Counted from the stretch's first letter, positions 17,223 to 25,793 are shown. The stretch is 55,815 bases of DNA from Citricoccus zhacaiensis (GCF_014645315.1 NZ_BMLQ01000012.1:45630-101444), one strand, 5' to 3'. Numbers and translations are program-made. Notes: generated from the sequence alone by a model not told the origin.

Positions 17223-18058
17223 CGCACGGCCCCGCCCGAACCATCCGTCGCGGCGCCCACCGCGTCCAGCGCATCGAGCAGCTCCACCCGGAAGCTCCCC
17301 GGCCCTGCGGCCCGCTCCGCAGCCACTTCACCGGCCACGTTCAGCCATGTCGTCGCAGCCAGCCCCGCCCGGAACGGATCCACCTCCACCGCGCAGCACG
17401 CCGCGGTCAGCGCCCCGAGAAGGCATCCCGTGCCGGTGACCCGCGTGAGCTGGGAGGTGCCGCGCGCCACCAGGGCGCGACGGCCGGCGTCGAGCACCAG
17501 GTCCGTCTCACCGGAGACGGCGACCGCTCCCCCGGTCCGCCGCACCACCTCCCGTGCGGCCTCCTCGGCCGCGACCGGTGCCGCCACCGAGTCCGCTCCA
17601 CGCCCACCAGGCCCACTCCCCACCAAGGCCAGCACCTCGGAGGCATTGCCGCGCACCACCTCCGGATGAGAATCCAGCAGCTCCCGCGCCAGCGGCGTGC
17701 GGACAGGGGCAAGGCCGATCGCGGTGGGGTCCAACACCCAAGGGCGCCCGTCCCGCACGGCGACCTCCACCGCTGCCGGGATGCCGTCCATCGCGTCGGT
17801 GCTCAGGGTCCCGAGGTTGACCGCGAGCGCGTCGGCCACGGTGGTCACCACGGGGGCCTCGGCGAGGGTCTCGGTCATCATGGGGCGGGCGCCGGCGGCG
17901 AGCAGCCCGTCGGCCACGATCCCCATGGACACGGTGGCGGTGATGCAATGCACCAGCGGCGCGCGCTCGCGCACCGCACGGATCACGGGCGCGACGGCGG
18001 CCAGGTCCGGATCGTGCGCGAGGTCCGGTCCCGGCCGGGTTGAGCAGGAAGAAGTCAC
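17219..18058 (-). CDS. thiM: Hydroxyethylthiazole kinase
   Basis: A 279-residue ribokinase-like kinase that phosphorylates the salvaged thiazole moiety. It has LVHCITATVSMGIVADGLLAAGARPMM at the N-terminus, VLDPTAIGL, NASEVLAL, and the anion-hole/catalytic RVTGTGCLLGAL near residue 215. GTG 18058 comes immediately after the 3' end of a TPP riboswitch whose last helix contains gaaggga, the likely ribosome site, so translation would be shut off by TPP. First gene of thiM-thiE. Confidence 0.95.
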   Translation of the reverse strand: MTSSCSTRPGPDLAHDPDLAAVAPVIRAVRERAPLVHCITATVSMGIVADGLLAAGARPMMTETLAEAPVVTTVADALAVNLGTLSTDAMDGIPAAVEVAVRDGRPWVLDPTAIGLAPVRTPLARELLDSHPEVVRGNASEVLALVGSGPGGRGADSVAAPVAAEEAAREVVRRTGGAVAVSGETDLVLDAGRRALVARGTSQLTRVTGTGCLLGALTAACCAVEVDPFRAGLAATTWLNVAGEVAAERAAGPGSFRVELLDALDAVGAATDGSGGAVR

Positions 18059-18060
18059 GT

Positions 18061-18137
18061 GGACATCCCTTCGCTAGTTCGAACTAGATCAGGTTCCACG
18101 GGTGTGATCTCAGCGCCGGTCGGCGCACCCCGTGTCC
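18061..18137 (-). ncRNA. TPP riboswitch controlling thiM-thiE
   Basis: Read on the minus strand it contains the conserved THI elements in order: ACACGGGGTGC, GCGCTGAGATCA, ACCCGTGGAACCTGATC, the optional stem AGTTCGAACT and GCGAAGGGATGT. The thiM GTG is 2 bases beyond, so the ribosome site lies in the closing helix. It is almost identical to the copy at 22423-22499. Confidence 0.96.
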
Positions 18138-18227
18138 AGGGTTCAGTGTAGGGCAGGCACACTCATTCCCATCCCCGGCCCCACGTCCAGTCGTTGTGTT
18201 TTTGGCGTTTAAGAGTAGCCTTTTACT

Positions 18228-18737
18228 ATGGACGATGACTGGCTCAGCACGGGCAGTGCCGCAGAGATTCTCGGTGTCTCGCGGCAACATATCGTTGACC
18301 TCTGTGATCGCGGCGATCTGCCGTCCATCAAGGTCGGCACACATCGGCGGATCCGGCGCGACTCCCTCGCTCGCCTCATAGCGCCGCAGTTAACTCGCAA
18401 TCAGGAAAGATCCCTGTGGCTTCATCGGGCAGTGCTGGGCGCTCTCATGATGGAGCCCGCCGTCGTGCTTCAGTCGGCTAGGGACAACATCGCTCGGTGG
18501 AAGTGCGCGCATCGCCCGGACGGCAAGTCCGTGCACTATCTCGACCAATGGAGTGCGGTCATCGAGGGCGGCGTGGATCAGGTGGCCGCTGTGCTGACCG
18601 GAACCGATGAACTGTCTTGCGAGCTTCGGCAGAACAGCCCCTTCGCCAGCGTCCTCACCGATGAGCAGCGGCAGCAGGTCCTGCGCTCATTCCAGCAGCA
18701 CTGGCGCCAGGACCACAGCGGGGAGCGCGCCGCATGA
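18228..18737 (+). CDS. Excisionase-type HTH protein, probable antitoxin
   Basis: A 169-residue protein with an N-terminal MerR/Xis-like winged helix: WLSTGSAAEILGVSRQHIVDL, then LPSIKVGTHRRIRRDSLARLI (about residues 5-53). A helical C-terminal region of unknown function follows. Its stop overlaps the next ATG (ATGA). HTH proteins of this form coupled to a nucleotidyltransferase-like partner are typical of toxin-antitoxin modules, where they neutralise the toxin and repress the promoter. No clear Shine-Dalgarno is visible before the ATG. Confidence 0.75.
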   Translation: MDDDWLSTGSAAEILGVSRQHIVDLCDRGDLPSIKVGTHRRIRRDSLARLIAPQLTRNQERSLWLHRAVLGALMMEPAVVLQSARDNIARWKCAHRPDGKSVHYLDQWSAVIEGGVDQVAAVLTGTDELSCELRQNSPFASVLTDEQRQQVLRSFQQHWRQDHSGERAA

Positions 18738-19291
18738 ACAGACAGCAGCTGGCCCACATCCTCCGGTCGGCATGCACCATCGTGGGCGACAAGGACGTGC
18801 TCGTCATCGGCTCACAATCGATCCTCGGCTCCTATGACGAGGACGACCTGCCCGCAGAAGCTACCGCATCGATCGAGGCCGACATCGCCTTCCTCGATGA
18901 TCCCGATCGAGGGAAAGCAGACCAGGTCGAGGGCATCATCGGCGAGCTGTCCGGATTCCACGCCTTGAACGGCTTCTATGCAGAAGGCATCCATGTTGAG
19001 ACAGCTATCCTCCCTGAAGGGTGGCGGGATCGCCTGGTCGGGTGGGACATCCTCTCCTCGGCTCCCGCGGAACCTCACTTCCTGGAGCCGCACGACCTCG
19101 CCGTGTCGAAGCTGGCAGCAGGCCGCGAGAAGGACAAGACGTTCGTCAACGCACTCATCGTGAACGGCATGCTCGATGTGAAGACCCTGCACGAGCGCAA
19201 CGAACTGATCTCGAACGAACACCAGTTCCTTAAAGACCGGTCCCGATCGCATCTCAACAACATTGGAAGGGCCTCAGGTAGTCAGACCTGA
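18734..19291 (+). CDS. Nucleotidyltransferase-like protein (DUF6036-type), probable toxin
   Basis: A 185-residue soluble protein beginning with VLVIGSQSILGSYDE, a nucleotidyltransferase-fold G-S motif. EADIAFLDDPDRG follows as the likely metal-binding D-x-D region, then a later helix FLEPHDLAVSKLAAGREKDKTFV, where the LAVSKLAAGREKD segment is typical of DUF6036/AbiEii-related proteins. It is coupled to the HTH gene by ATGA. Its last 38 bases overlap the 3' end of the convergent MFS gene. The toxin role is inferred from family and pairing. Confidence 0.72.
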   Translation: MNRQQLAHILRSACTIVGDKDVLVIGSQSILGSYDEDDLPAEATASIEADIAFLDDPDRGKADQVEGIIGELSGFHALNGFYAEGIHVETAILPEGWRDRLVGWDILSSAPAEPHFLEPHDLAVSKLAAGREKDKTFVNALIVNGMLDVKTLHERNELISNEHQFLKDRSRSHLNNIGRASGSQT

Positions 19292-20729
19292 CCGATCCGT
19301 CCCTGTCCGCCCCCGCCCCGACCACACCCGCGGCGACCTCGTCCAGGTCACCGTCCAGGTCCCGGGGCGCCAGCTTCGGCCCGAGCGCCGCGCCGAGCAC
19401 GAGCAGCAGCCCGCCGAGCGCCACGAGCGCCATCACGGAGCCGTCCCGCCCCAACCCCGCCTCGAGCGCGGGCAGGTAGAAGGGGTAGAGCGCCGGCAGG
19501 ATGAGGGACAGGCTGTACCCGGAGCCGTAGCCGGTGGAGCGGACCTCGGTGGGGAACCGCTCGGACAGGTACGCGGAAACGGGGCCGTAGGCGGAGACGG
19601 TGATCACCTGCAGCACGGCGGCGCACGCGGCCGCCGCGGCGAGGGTCGGCGAGTGCACCGCCAGCCACCACACCACCGGCCCGGCGATCCCGGCGGCCAC
19701 ACCCCACAGCACGAAGACCCGACGCCGCCCCACCAGGGTGGACAGGTGCCCGGCCAGGGCCATCACCACGGCCTGCGCCACGGAGGCGATCCCCATGACC
19801 ACGGGGACCGCGGTGGGCTCCAGCGCGGAGTCGGTGGCCAGCCGGTCGGTCAGCAGCAACACGGTGGTGTTGGTCAGCAGCCACAGCCCGGTCATCAGCA
19901 CGAAGACCTGCCAGAAGGCTCGCGCCCACCGGCCGGCGAGCAACTGGCGCAGCCCAGCCTTCCGGCTCGGGCCGCCGCGCCCCACCGGTACCTCCTGCGC
20001 CCGGCCCTCCTGCCTCCCGTCAACCTGCTCCGCCCTCTCGACTGCTTCCGCCCGCTGCCGGCTGCGGTGGAACACCGGGGCATCGGTGACCTGCCGGGAG
20101 TAGTAGACCAGCATCCCCACGGAGAGCAGCGCCCCGAGCACGAACAGCAGTCGCCAGCCCCAGGCGGCGTAGGCGTCTGGCCCGATCAGCGCGAGCAGCC
20201 CGGCCACGGAGAACGCGATGGACGCCTGCGCCCACGGGGCCATCGAGAGAATCAGCCCGCTCATGAGCCCGCGGCGCCGGGGTGCGGACCACTCCATGGC
20301 CAACGGGATGGCCGCCGAGTACTCCCCCGCCACGAAGATCCCGCACAGGAACCGCAGGGCCAGGATCAGCCCGATGGTCCCGGCGCCGAGGATCTCGTGG
20401 GTGGGGGTGGCCGCGATGGCCAGGGCGCACAGGGCGGTCCCGGCGATCGCGATCCGGGTGGTGCGGGTGCGCCCGAGCCGGTCGGCGATGCGCCCGAACA
20501 CCACCCCGCCGATCGGCCGCCCCAGCAGCATCGCGATGACGATCAGCGCCCCGGTGGACGCGGCGGCGGCCGGCCCGGCGAGCACGAGCATCGCCGGGGC
20601 CAGGGCGGTCAGCGGCAGGAACACGTGGATGTTGTCGATCCAGTTGCCCACCACCCCGGCCCGCAGGGCGGCCTTGCCCTCCGGGGGCAGATGCACGACG
20701 GCGGCCGGGGCCGTGGCAGCGGCGGTCAC
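19254..20729 (-). CDS. MFS transporter, third function of the thiD-tenA operon
   Basis: A 491-residue major-facilitator protein with about 12 membrane helices. It has GRPIGGVVFGRIADRLGRTRTT (the loop 2-3 signature of the MHS-like branch), FLCGIFVAGEYSAAIPLAMEWSAPRRRGLMSG, and SERFPTEVRSTGYGSGYS in the second half. GTG 20729 overlaps the thiD-tenA stop (GTGA). A long Arg/Glu/Gln-rich cytoplasmic loop sits in the middle. TPP-riboswitch control and operon position suggest uptake of thiamine, HMP or a degradation product; the substrate is inferred. Confidence 0.88.
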   Translation of the reverse strand: MTAAATAPAAVVHLPPEGKAALRAGVVGNWIDNIHVFLPLTALAPAMLVLAGPAAAASTGALIVIAMLLGRPIGGVVFGRIADRLGRTRTTRIAIAGTALCALAIAATPTHEILGAGTIGLILALRFLCGIFVAGEYSAAIPLAMEWSAPRRRGLMSGLILSMAPWAQASIAFSVAGLLALIGPDAYAAWGWRLLFVLGALLSVGMLVYYSRQVTDAPVFHRSRQRAEAVERAEQVDGRQEGRAQEVPVGRGGPSRKAGLRQLLAGRWARAFWQVFVLMTGLWLLTNTTVLLLTDRLATDSALEPTAVPVVMGIASVAQAVVMALAGHLSTLVGRRRVFVLWGVAAGIAGPVVWWLAVHSPTLAAAAACAAVLQVITVSAYGPVSAYLSERFPTEVRSTGYGSGYSLSLILPALYPFYLPALEAGLGRDGSVMALVALGGLLLVLGAALGPKLAPRDLDGDLDEVAAGVVGAGADRDGSVRSDYLRPFQCC

Positions 20730-22420
20730 CGGGCGCTCCCGGCCAGTTCCGGACGGTTGGTCGCGGCGGCGGGCAGCGCCGCTTCCCCGCCGGGTTCGAT
20801 CCGCAAGGCCTGGTCGAAGAACTCGAGTTCGTGCCGGCAGGCTGTCAGGAACGCGCGTGCCCCGGCGGCGCGCACGGCCGGGGAGGCCGCCGCCATCTCG
20901 GCCTCCAGCTGGGCGAGCGCCTGCTCGGTGGCGGTGACGAAGCCGGGATCCCGGTAGGTGTCCAACCAGGCGGCATAGGGGTGGTCCGCGGGGACGGCAG
21001 GCAGGGCGGCCCCGACCTGGGCGTAGAGCCAGAAGCACGGCAGAACGGCGGCCACGCCCACGGCCCGGTCCTCCCCGAGGGCGGTGGCCAGCAGGAAGGT
21101 CGTGTAGGCGGCGGTGACCGGGCTGGGGGCTGGATCCAAGGCTCCATGGTCTGCGGTGCCGAGCCAGCCGCGGTGCAGCTCGGCTTCCTCGGTCAGTGCC
21201 CCGGTGGCCGCTTGGGACCAGTACACCTGGGAGGCCGGGTCGGTACTGCGGGCGGCGAGTGCGGCCAGGGCCCGGGCGTAGCCGTTCAGGTACAGCGCGT
21301 CCTGGGCCAGGTAGAACGCGAAGGCGTGCTGCGGCAGGGACCCGTCCACCAGGGCGCGGACGAAGTCGGAATCCGCGATGGCCGTATTGGTCTCCGCCCC
21401 GGCAGCCCAGAGCGCGGCCGTCCAGGGGCCGGGCGGCGCGAGGGCCGGTGCGGGGACGGCGACCTTGTGGCCGTCGTCGCCTGCCCGCGGGGCACCCAGG
21501 CCGGCGGGTGTCTCGAGGAGGTGGGGGACGGCGTCGGGCATCAGCCAGGGGGCGGATGAGGCGGCGGCCTGCAGCCGGCGGGCGCGGTGGCCGTGGTCCA
21601 CGGGGCCGTGGCCGGAGCCGACGCGCAGGGCGGCGCCGTGGGTGATGGACTCGTGGAGCCAGTCGGTGGCCCAGGCCAGGGCGGCGGCGGGGCTGTCCCC
21701 GCGGCCGAGGCGTGTGGCCAAGGCGGAGGACAGGGAGCAGCCGGTGCCGTGCGTGCTGGTGGTGTCCACGCGGGTGGAGGGCACGGCGATGCGGGCGCCG
21801 TCCGGGGACAGCCAGGTGTTGGTGACGGTCAAGGTGTCCAGGTGGCCGGTCTTCACGACGACGGCCACCCCTGTCTCCGCGGACCAGCGGGCGGCCTGCT
21901 CGAGCGCCTCGTCCTCCGCGGCGGCACGGGGCTGGCCGGTGAGCACGGCGAGCTCGTCGATGTTGGGGGTGACCACGGTGGCACGGCGGCAGAAGGCGAC
22001 CATGGCCTGCTCGGCCTCGGGCTGCAGCAGGCGGTCCCCGCTGGTGGCGACCATGACCGGGTCGACCACGAGGATTGTGGGTTGAAGGTCGTCCAGCCAG
22101 GCGGCGACCGTGGCGATGATCTCCGCGGTGCCGAGCATGCCGGTCTTGATGGCGTCGAGGGTGACGTCGTCGCTAACGGCGCGCAGCTGGGCGGCGAGGA
22201 AGTCGGCGGGCGGGACGTGGAGGTCTCGCACGCCGTGGGTGTTCTGGGCGACCAGGGCGGTCACGACGCTCATGCCGTAACCGCCGGCCGCGGTGATCGA
22301 CTTGAGGTCCGCGGCGGTGCCCGCTCCCCCGGACGGATCGGTGCCGGCGATGGACAGCACGCGGGGCACTGAGGGCAGGGCGGAGCTGGGCGAAAATTGG
22401 ATATGGCAAGAAGAAGTCAC
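20726..22420 (-). CDS. thiD: Bifunctional HMP-P kinase / TenA thiaminase II fusion
   Basis: A 564-residue fusion. Residues about 20-275 are ThiD (phosphomethylpyrimidine kinase): VLSIAGTDPSGGAGTAADLK, VDPVMVATSG, VVTPNIDELAVLTG, and the catalytic STHGTGCSLSSALA. After a linker, residues about 335-555 are TenA. They have AFAFYLAQDALYLNGYARAL, the active-site Cys in LPCFWLYAQVG and the Glu in HELEFFDQAL. TenA releases HMP from damaged thiamine and ThiD phosphorylates it, so the fusion channels pyrimidine salvage. The GTG start, like that of thiM, begins with codons for Met-Thr-Ser-Ser-Cys right after a TPP riboswitch. Confidence 0.95.
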   Translation of the reverse strand: MTSSCHIQFSPSSALPSVPRVLSIAGTDPSGGAGTAADLKSITAAGGYGMSVVTALVAQNTHGVRDLHVPPADFLAAQLRAVSDDVTLDAIKTGMLGTAEIIATVAAWLDDLQPTILVVDPVMVATSGDRLLQPEAEQAMVAFCRRATVVTPNIDELAVLTGQPRAAAEDEALEQAARWSAETGVAVVVKTGHLDTLTVTNTWLSPDGARIAVPSTRVDTTSTHGTGCSLSSALATRLGRGDSPAAALAWATDWLHESITHGAALRVGSGHGPVDHGHRARRLQAAASSAPWLMPDAVPHLLETPAGLGAPRAGDDGHKVAVPAPALAPPGPWTAALWAAGAETNTAIADSDFVRALVDGSLPQHAFAFYLAQDALYLNGYARALAALAARSTDPASQVYWSQAATGALTEEAELHRGWLGTADHGALDPAPSPVTAAYTTFLLATALGEDRAVGVAAVLPCFWLYAQVGAALPAVPADHPYAAWLDTYRDPGFVTATEQALAQLEAEMAAASPAVRAAGARAFLTACRHELEFFDQALRIEPGGEAALPAAATNRPELAGSAR

Positions 22421-22422
22421 GC

Positions 22423-22499
22423 GGACATCCCTTCGCTAGTTCGAACTAGATCAGGTTCCACGGGTTTGATCTCAGCGCCGGTCGGCGCACCCCGTGTCC
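22423..22499 (-). ncRNA. TPP riboswitch controlling thiD-tenA and the MFS gene
   Basis: It has the same conserved elements as the first copy: ACACGGGGTGC, GCGCTGAGATC, CCCGTGGAACCTGATC, and GCGAAGGGATGTCC next to the GTG start. It differs from the 18061-18137 copy by a single internal base that I could see (g for t in the central ACA/ACC junction area). It would repress translation when TPP is abundant. Confidence 0.96.
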
Positions 22500-22533
22500 G
22501 CGGCCCAGTATAGGCGGGTCCAATCGCCGGTTC

Positions 22534-23037
22534 TCAGCCCGACCTTTTCGACCCGTTGGTTGCCGTGTAGTCCAGCACCGAGTTGTGAATAGCGATCACC
22601 AATCCTCGAAGCGAAGCCAGATAGGCGATCATCCGAAGTTGATGCCAGACGGGCCGAGCTCCTGCGTCCGAGTCATGCTCTATGCTCGAATTCACAAGAA
22701 TCCGCTCAAAGTCAGAATGTGGGCCATCTCCGTATACCAGGTTCCAGAGTTCATATATCGGTTCAGGTTCGTACTCGAGGATTTGGGCATTTTTGCCCAA
22801 TGGAGGCGCAGAAGAGTCTCGATTTAGCAGCCAGAACTGGGTGATGTCCTCGTCTGTGGCGGTGAACCACGCCCAGAGACGTTTTCGCAAGTCGATACAC
22901 ATTTTTTCGTCACTACTGATCTTTTCGAGGCGGGCGATTGTTGGCCACAAGGAAGAGTCATCGCCATCGGTCAATGCGATCGGCCGAACTTTGAATGCCA
23001 AAGACTCAAAGACGACTATTGGTGGTACATCATTCAA
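22534..23037 (-). CDS. Hypothetical protein, probably 5'-truncated
   Basis: 167 residues from a TTG at 23037, the only plausible start. The frame stays open upstream to 23166 and reads like real protein (GLGKNARRHAANDESAFLS, then LRALAFFDHPYF), but contains no ATG or GTG. The protein is acidic and soluble with many Trp and Asp residues (LWAWFTATDEDITQFWLLN). No family is recognised. GC content and codon use are lower than in the thi genes, indicating transferred DNA. It may be the 3' part of a longer gene whose start has been lost. Confidence 0.5.
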   Translation of the reverse strand: MNDVPPIVVFESLAFKVRPIALTDGDDSSLWPTIARLEKISSDEKMCIDLRKRLWAWFTATDEDITQFWLLNRDSSAPPLGKNAQILEYEPEPIYELWNLVYGDGPHSDFERILVNSSIEHDSDAGARPVWHQLRMIAYLASLRGLVIAIHNSVLDYTATNGSKRSG

Positions 23038-23222
23038 TTCACCCCTGAAGTATGGGTGATCGAAGAATGCCAGAGCTCGAAGGCTGAAGCTTAGGAAGGC
23101 GGACTCATCATTGGCGGCATGGCGCCGGGCATTTTTTCCCAGGCCGAGTTGATGAATTGGTGATAGCTAGGCTGACCGGCTTGAACGGCCACAAGCGATG
23201 TGTGTCGAACTTGGCTTTTCGT

Positions 23223-24035
23223 TCACCTCAAACCGAAGGTAACCCCCGTCAATTTCGGGGCAGTATCCGGGAAAGGTGCATAAGAGTGTCCACCTATGCG
23301 CTTGAGTTGATCTCGGTCGCAACGAATCGCGTCAACCCCGATTGGCGTGTAGGACAGCGCTCGGTGGTAAACAATTGCACCCAGCAAAGACGGAATTGCG
23401 CCGATGATTTCTGCTCCCTTGGAGATCGGGGCGATCTCAGTAACCAACCCTGCCGCTTCCAAGCCGTGTACAGCCGCCGCCCAAGACGAACCCGATGCGG
23501 AGTCCATTTCCATGGTCTCGGCGAACGCCGTTTTGGGTGCCCTCACCATCAATTGCCGAAGATCTGACTCGCCTCCGTTGAACCTGGATGACTGCACAAA
23601 TGCAAACGAACCCTCGTAAGCCCTGTAGATCAAGAAGTGAAGCCTGACCTGAGAAGATGTCAGATTGGAGACAATCCGGGAGTAAAAGAGGCCGTCGTCA
23701 GACGATCCGGTTTCGCCAGCTATGAGCCCCGCGAAGTATTCCTGATGGAGCTCGTCATCGATCCAAGACGAGTTCTCAATGAGATCCGCGGCCAATCTCG
23801 GGTGAACGGCTCTAGGCTTGCCATCATCCAGGCCCGATTGTGAGTCGCGGCGCTCGCTCACTCTCTCTCCGATTCTGAGCAGGTTGTTCATTCGATACTC
23901 GGTCCATTGACCGAACGCGCTACCAACTGCCTTAATTGACGGGCCAAGTGTCCAGTAGAGTCCCAAGGCACCTGCGCCCGTAAATATGCCGGGCATGCCC
24001 AACTCCGCCAAGTCCGGAATCTCAAGCTCACTCAT
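23223..24035 (-). CDS. Abi-alpha/DUF4393-like protein (putative defence)
   Basis: A 270-residue protein starting MSELEIPDLAELG. A short hydrophobic stretch (GIFTGAGALGLYWTLG) near residue 20 may be a membrane anchor. The middle (VHPRLAADLIENSSWIDDELHQEYFAGLIAG, then RIVSNLTSSQVRLHFLIYRAYEG) resembles the Abi-alpha/DUF4393 pattern, in which proteins report whether enough partners remain in an abortive-infection response. This assignment is by pattern only. The ribosome site is weak and composition is below the genome GC level. It sits in an accessory stretch with an IS, a PIN and an HNH gene. Confidence 0.55.
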   Translation of the reverse strand: MSELEIPDLAELGMPGIFTGAGALGLYWTLGPSIKAVGSAFGQWTEYRMNNLLRIGERVSERRDSQSGLDDGKPRAVHPRLAADLIENSSWIDDELHQEYFAGLIAGETGSSDDGLFYSRIVSNLTSSQVRLHFLIYRAYEGSFAFVQSSRFNGGESDLRQLMVRAPKTAFAETMEMDSASGSSWAAAVHGLEAAGLVTEIAPISKGAEIIGAIPSLLGAIVYHRALSYTPIGVDAIRCDRDQLKRIGGHSYAPFPDTAPKLTGVTFGLR

Positions 24036-24199
24036 ATTCAAAGAGTAACCCCCGCACCGGACCGCAAACGTGCCAACAGGAAGAGACGCAGAGTGCCATC
24101 GCGGCTTCTCGAGCAAACTCCTACCGGAAAGTCTCCGGAGGCCGAAGCGGAGCAAGCAAGACTCGACAGAAACCGGATAGGAAAGGAAAACGGCGCGCG

Positions 24200-24262
24200 A
24201 ACTTCTATTCGCTAGGAAGAGCCAGACCAGGTTCCACGGGGAGGGCCAAGGCGCATCCCGCA
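24200..24262 (-). ncRNA. Decayed TPP-riboswitch-like sequence
   Basis: On the minus strand the order is GCGGGATGCGCC, then CCCCGTGGAACCTGGTCTGG, then CCTAGCGAATAGAAG. This keeps the CCCGTGGAACCTG and CTAGCGAA cores of the two intact riboswitches in the right order. The CTGAGA loop is lost and the lower stem is damaged. No thi gene follows; the next gene on this strand begins at 24035. It is probably a relic of a third riboswitch. Confidence 0.6.
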
Positions 24263-24351
24263 TCCACCAGGGCCGCGCAGACCGCGTCACTTTCGGATCC
24301 TATGCAGCGTCGCCCGCCTCACCATAGTTAGAGGGAAAGGTGGCACTCCGC

Positions 24352-24359
24352 GGTTAATC
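24352..24359. repeat. 8-bp target-site duplication, left copy
   Basis: GGTTAATC directly precedes the left end of the ISL3 element and is repeated exactly at 25794-25801 after the right end. Perfect copies indicate a recent insertion. Confidence 0.92.
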
Positions 24360-25793
24360 GGCTCATCACAAACGAGGGTGTAGACGGGAGTCTCGGAGGA
24401 TCGGCGCGGCGATAGCTAGATAGAGGTCGAGGCCTTCCGAAGATGGAAGTTCCTACACAAGCCATCTGAAAGACCTCGACGTGCCCAACGCTACCTTCGA
24501 TGACTGTGACCTGACCAAGTTCTGCCGCCTGGACGAACTCGGCCTCGAGGCCCTCGGCCAACGTCTGGAACCAGGCCGGGCGGTGCTGGCCTGCCGAGTT
24601 GTCGACCCCGATGACTGGTGCCACCGTTGCGGATCCCGGGGCACCCCAAGGGGTACCGTGATCCGCCGGTTGGCCCATGAGCCGTTGGGCTTCAGGCCCA
24701 CGACCCTGCACATCACGGTCCGGCGCTACCGGTGCGATGGCTGCGCCCACGTGTGGCGCCAGGACACCACCGCCGCGGCGGAACCCAAGGCCAAGGTCTC
24801 CCGCCGCGCACTGCGCTGGGCCCTGGAAGCCCTGGTCATGCAGCATCTGACCGTCGCCAGGATCGCCGAAGCACTCGGGGTCAGGTGGAACACCGCCAAC
24901 GACGCCGTGCTGGCCGAGGGCAAGCGGGTGCTCATCGACGACCCCACCCGGTTCGACGGGGTCACCGCGATCGGCGTGGACGAGCACGTGTGGCGACACA
25001 CCCGGCGTGGGGACAAGTACGTCACCGTGATCATCGATCTCACCCCGCTGCGGGCCGGGACCGGCCCGGCCCGCCTGTTGGACATGGTGGAAGGCCGGTC
25101 GAAGAAGGTGTTCAAGACCTGGCTGGCCGAACGAGACCAGGACTGGCAGGACGGCATCGACGTCGTGGCCATGGACGGGTTCACCGGCTTCAAGACCGCC
25201 GCCGAGGATGAGGTCCCGAGGCGGTGGCGGTCATGGATCCCTTCCACGTAGTCCGGCTGGCCGGAGATGCCGTCGAGCGTTGCCGGCGCCGGGTCCAGCA
25301 ACAGGTCCACGGCCACCGCGGCCGCAAGGCCGATCCGCTCTACAAGGCCCGCCGCACATTGCTCACTGGTGCGGACCTACTCACGGACAGGCAGTACTCC
25401 CGGATTCAGGCTGTCTTCGAGGGCGATGAGCACGTGGAGGTTGAGGCGACGTGGGCGTTCTACCAGCACATAGTCGCCGCTTACCGGCAACCGGACAGAG
25501 CCAAGGGCAAGACGATGATGCAGTCACTGATCGCCAAGCTGGGCCGTGCAGTGCCGAAGAAGCTCACGGAGCTGGCCGCGTTGGGCCGGACGCTGAAGAA
25601 GCGAGCGGCGGACATCTTGGCCTACTTCGACCGGCCCGGGACCTCGAACGGACCCACCGAGGCCATTAACGGCCGCCTCGAGCACCTGCGTGGCTCCGCC
25701 CTGGGCTTCCGGAACCTCACCAACTACATCGCCCGATCCCTGCTCGAGAGCGGTGGATTCAGGCCGCTGCTACACCCTGGATTGTGAAGAGCC
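24360..25793 (+). mobile_element. ISL3-family insertion sequence, 1434 bp
   Basis: The ends are imperfect inverted repeats of 24 bases. The left (24360-24383) reads GGCTCATCACAAACGAGG and then gtgtag. The right (25770-25793, reverse strand) reads GGCTCTTCACAATCCAGG and then gtgtag, with three mismatches. The element is bounded by an exact 8-bp duplication GGTTAATC, the usual length for ISL3. The single transposase gene is frameshifted, so this copy should not move by itself. Confidence 0.95.
24481..25787 (+). pseudogene. ISL3 transposase with a one-base frameshift
   Basis: The first frame (24481-25251) holds the N-terminal zinc finger (WCHRCGSRG ... YRCDGCAHVW), an HTH (LTVARIAEALGVRWNTANDAV) and the first DDE Asp (IGVDEHVWR). 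It then runs out of register near 25216-25222. The second frame continues VAVMDPFHVVRLAGDAVERC through TSNGPTEAINGRLEHLRGSALGFRN, which carries the catalytic Glu. A missing G (CCGGAGG to CCGAGG) restores the full family sequence. Programmed frameshifting is not typical for ISL3, so it is most likely a mutation. Confidence 0.9.

Noticed and set aside
25216-25222. Programmed frameshift in the ISL3 transposase
   Set aside because: No slippery heptamer or downstream hairpin was seen and the family normally uses one continuous frame. Simple deletion is the better explanation.
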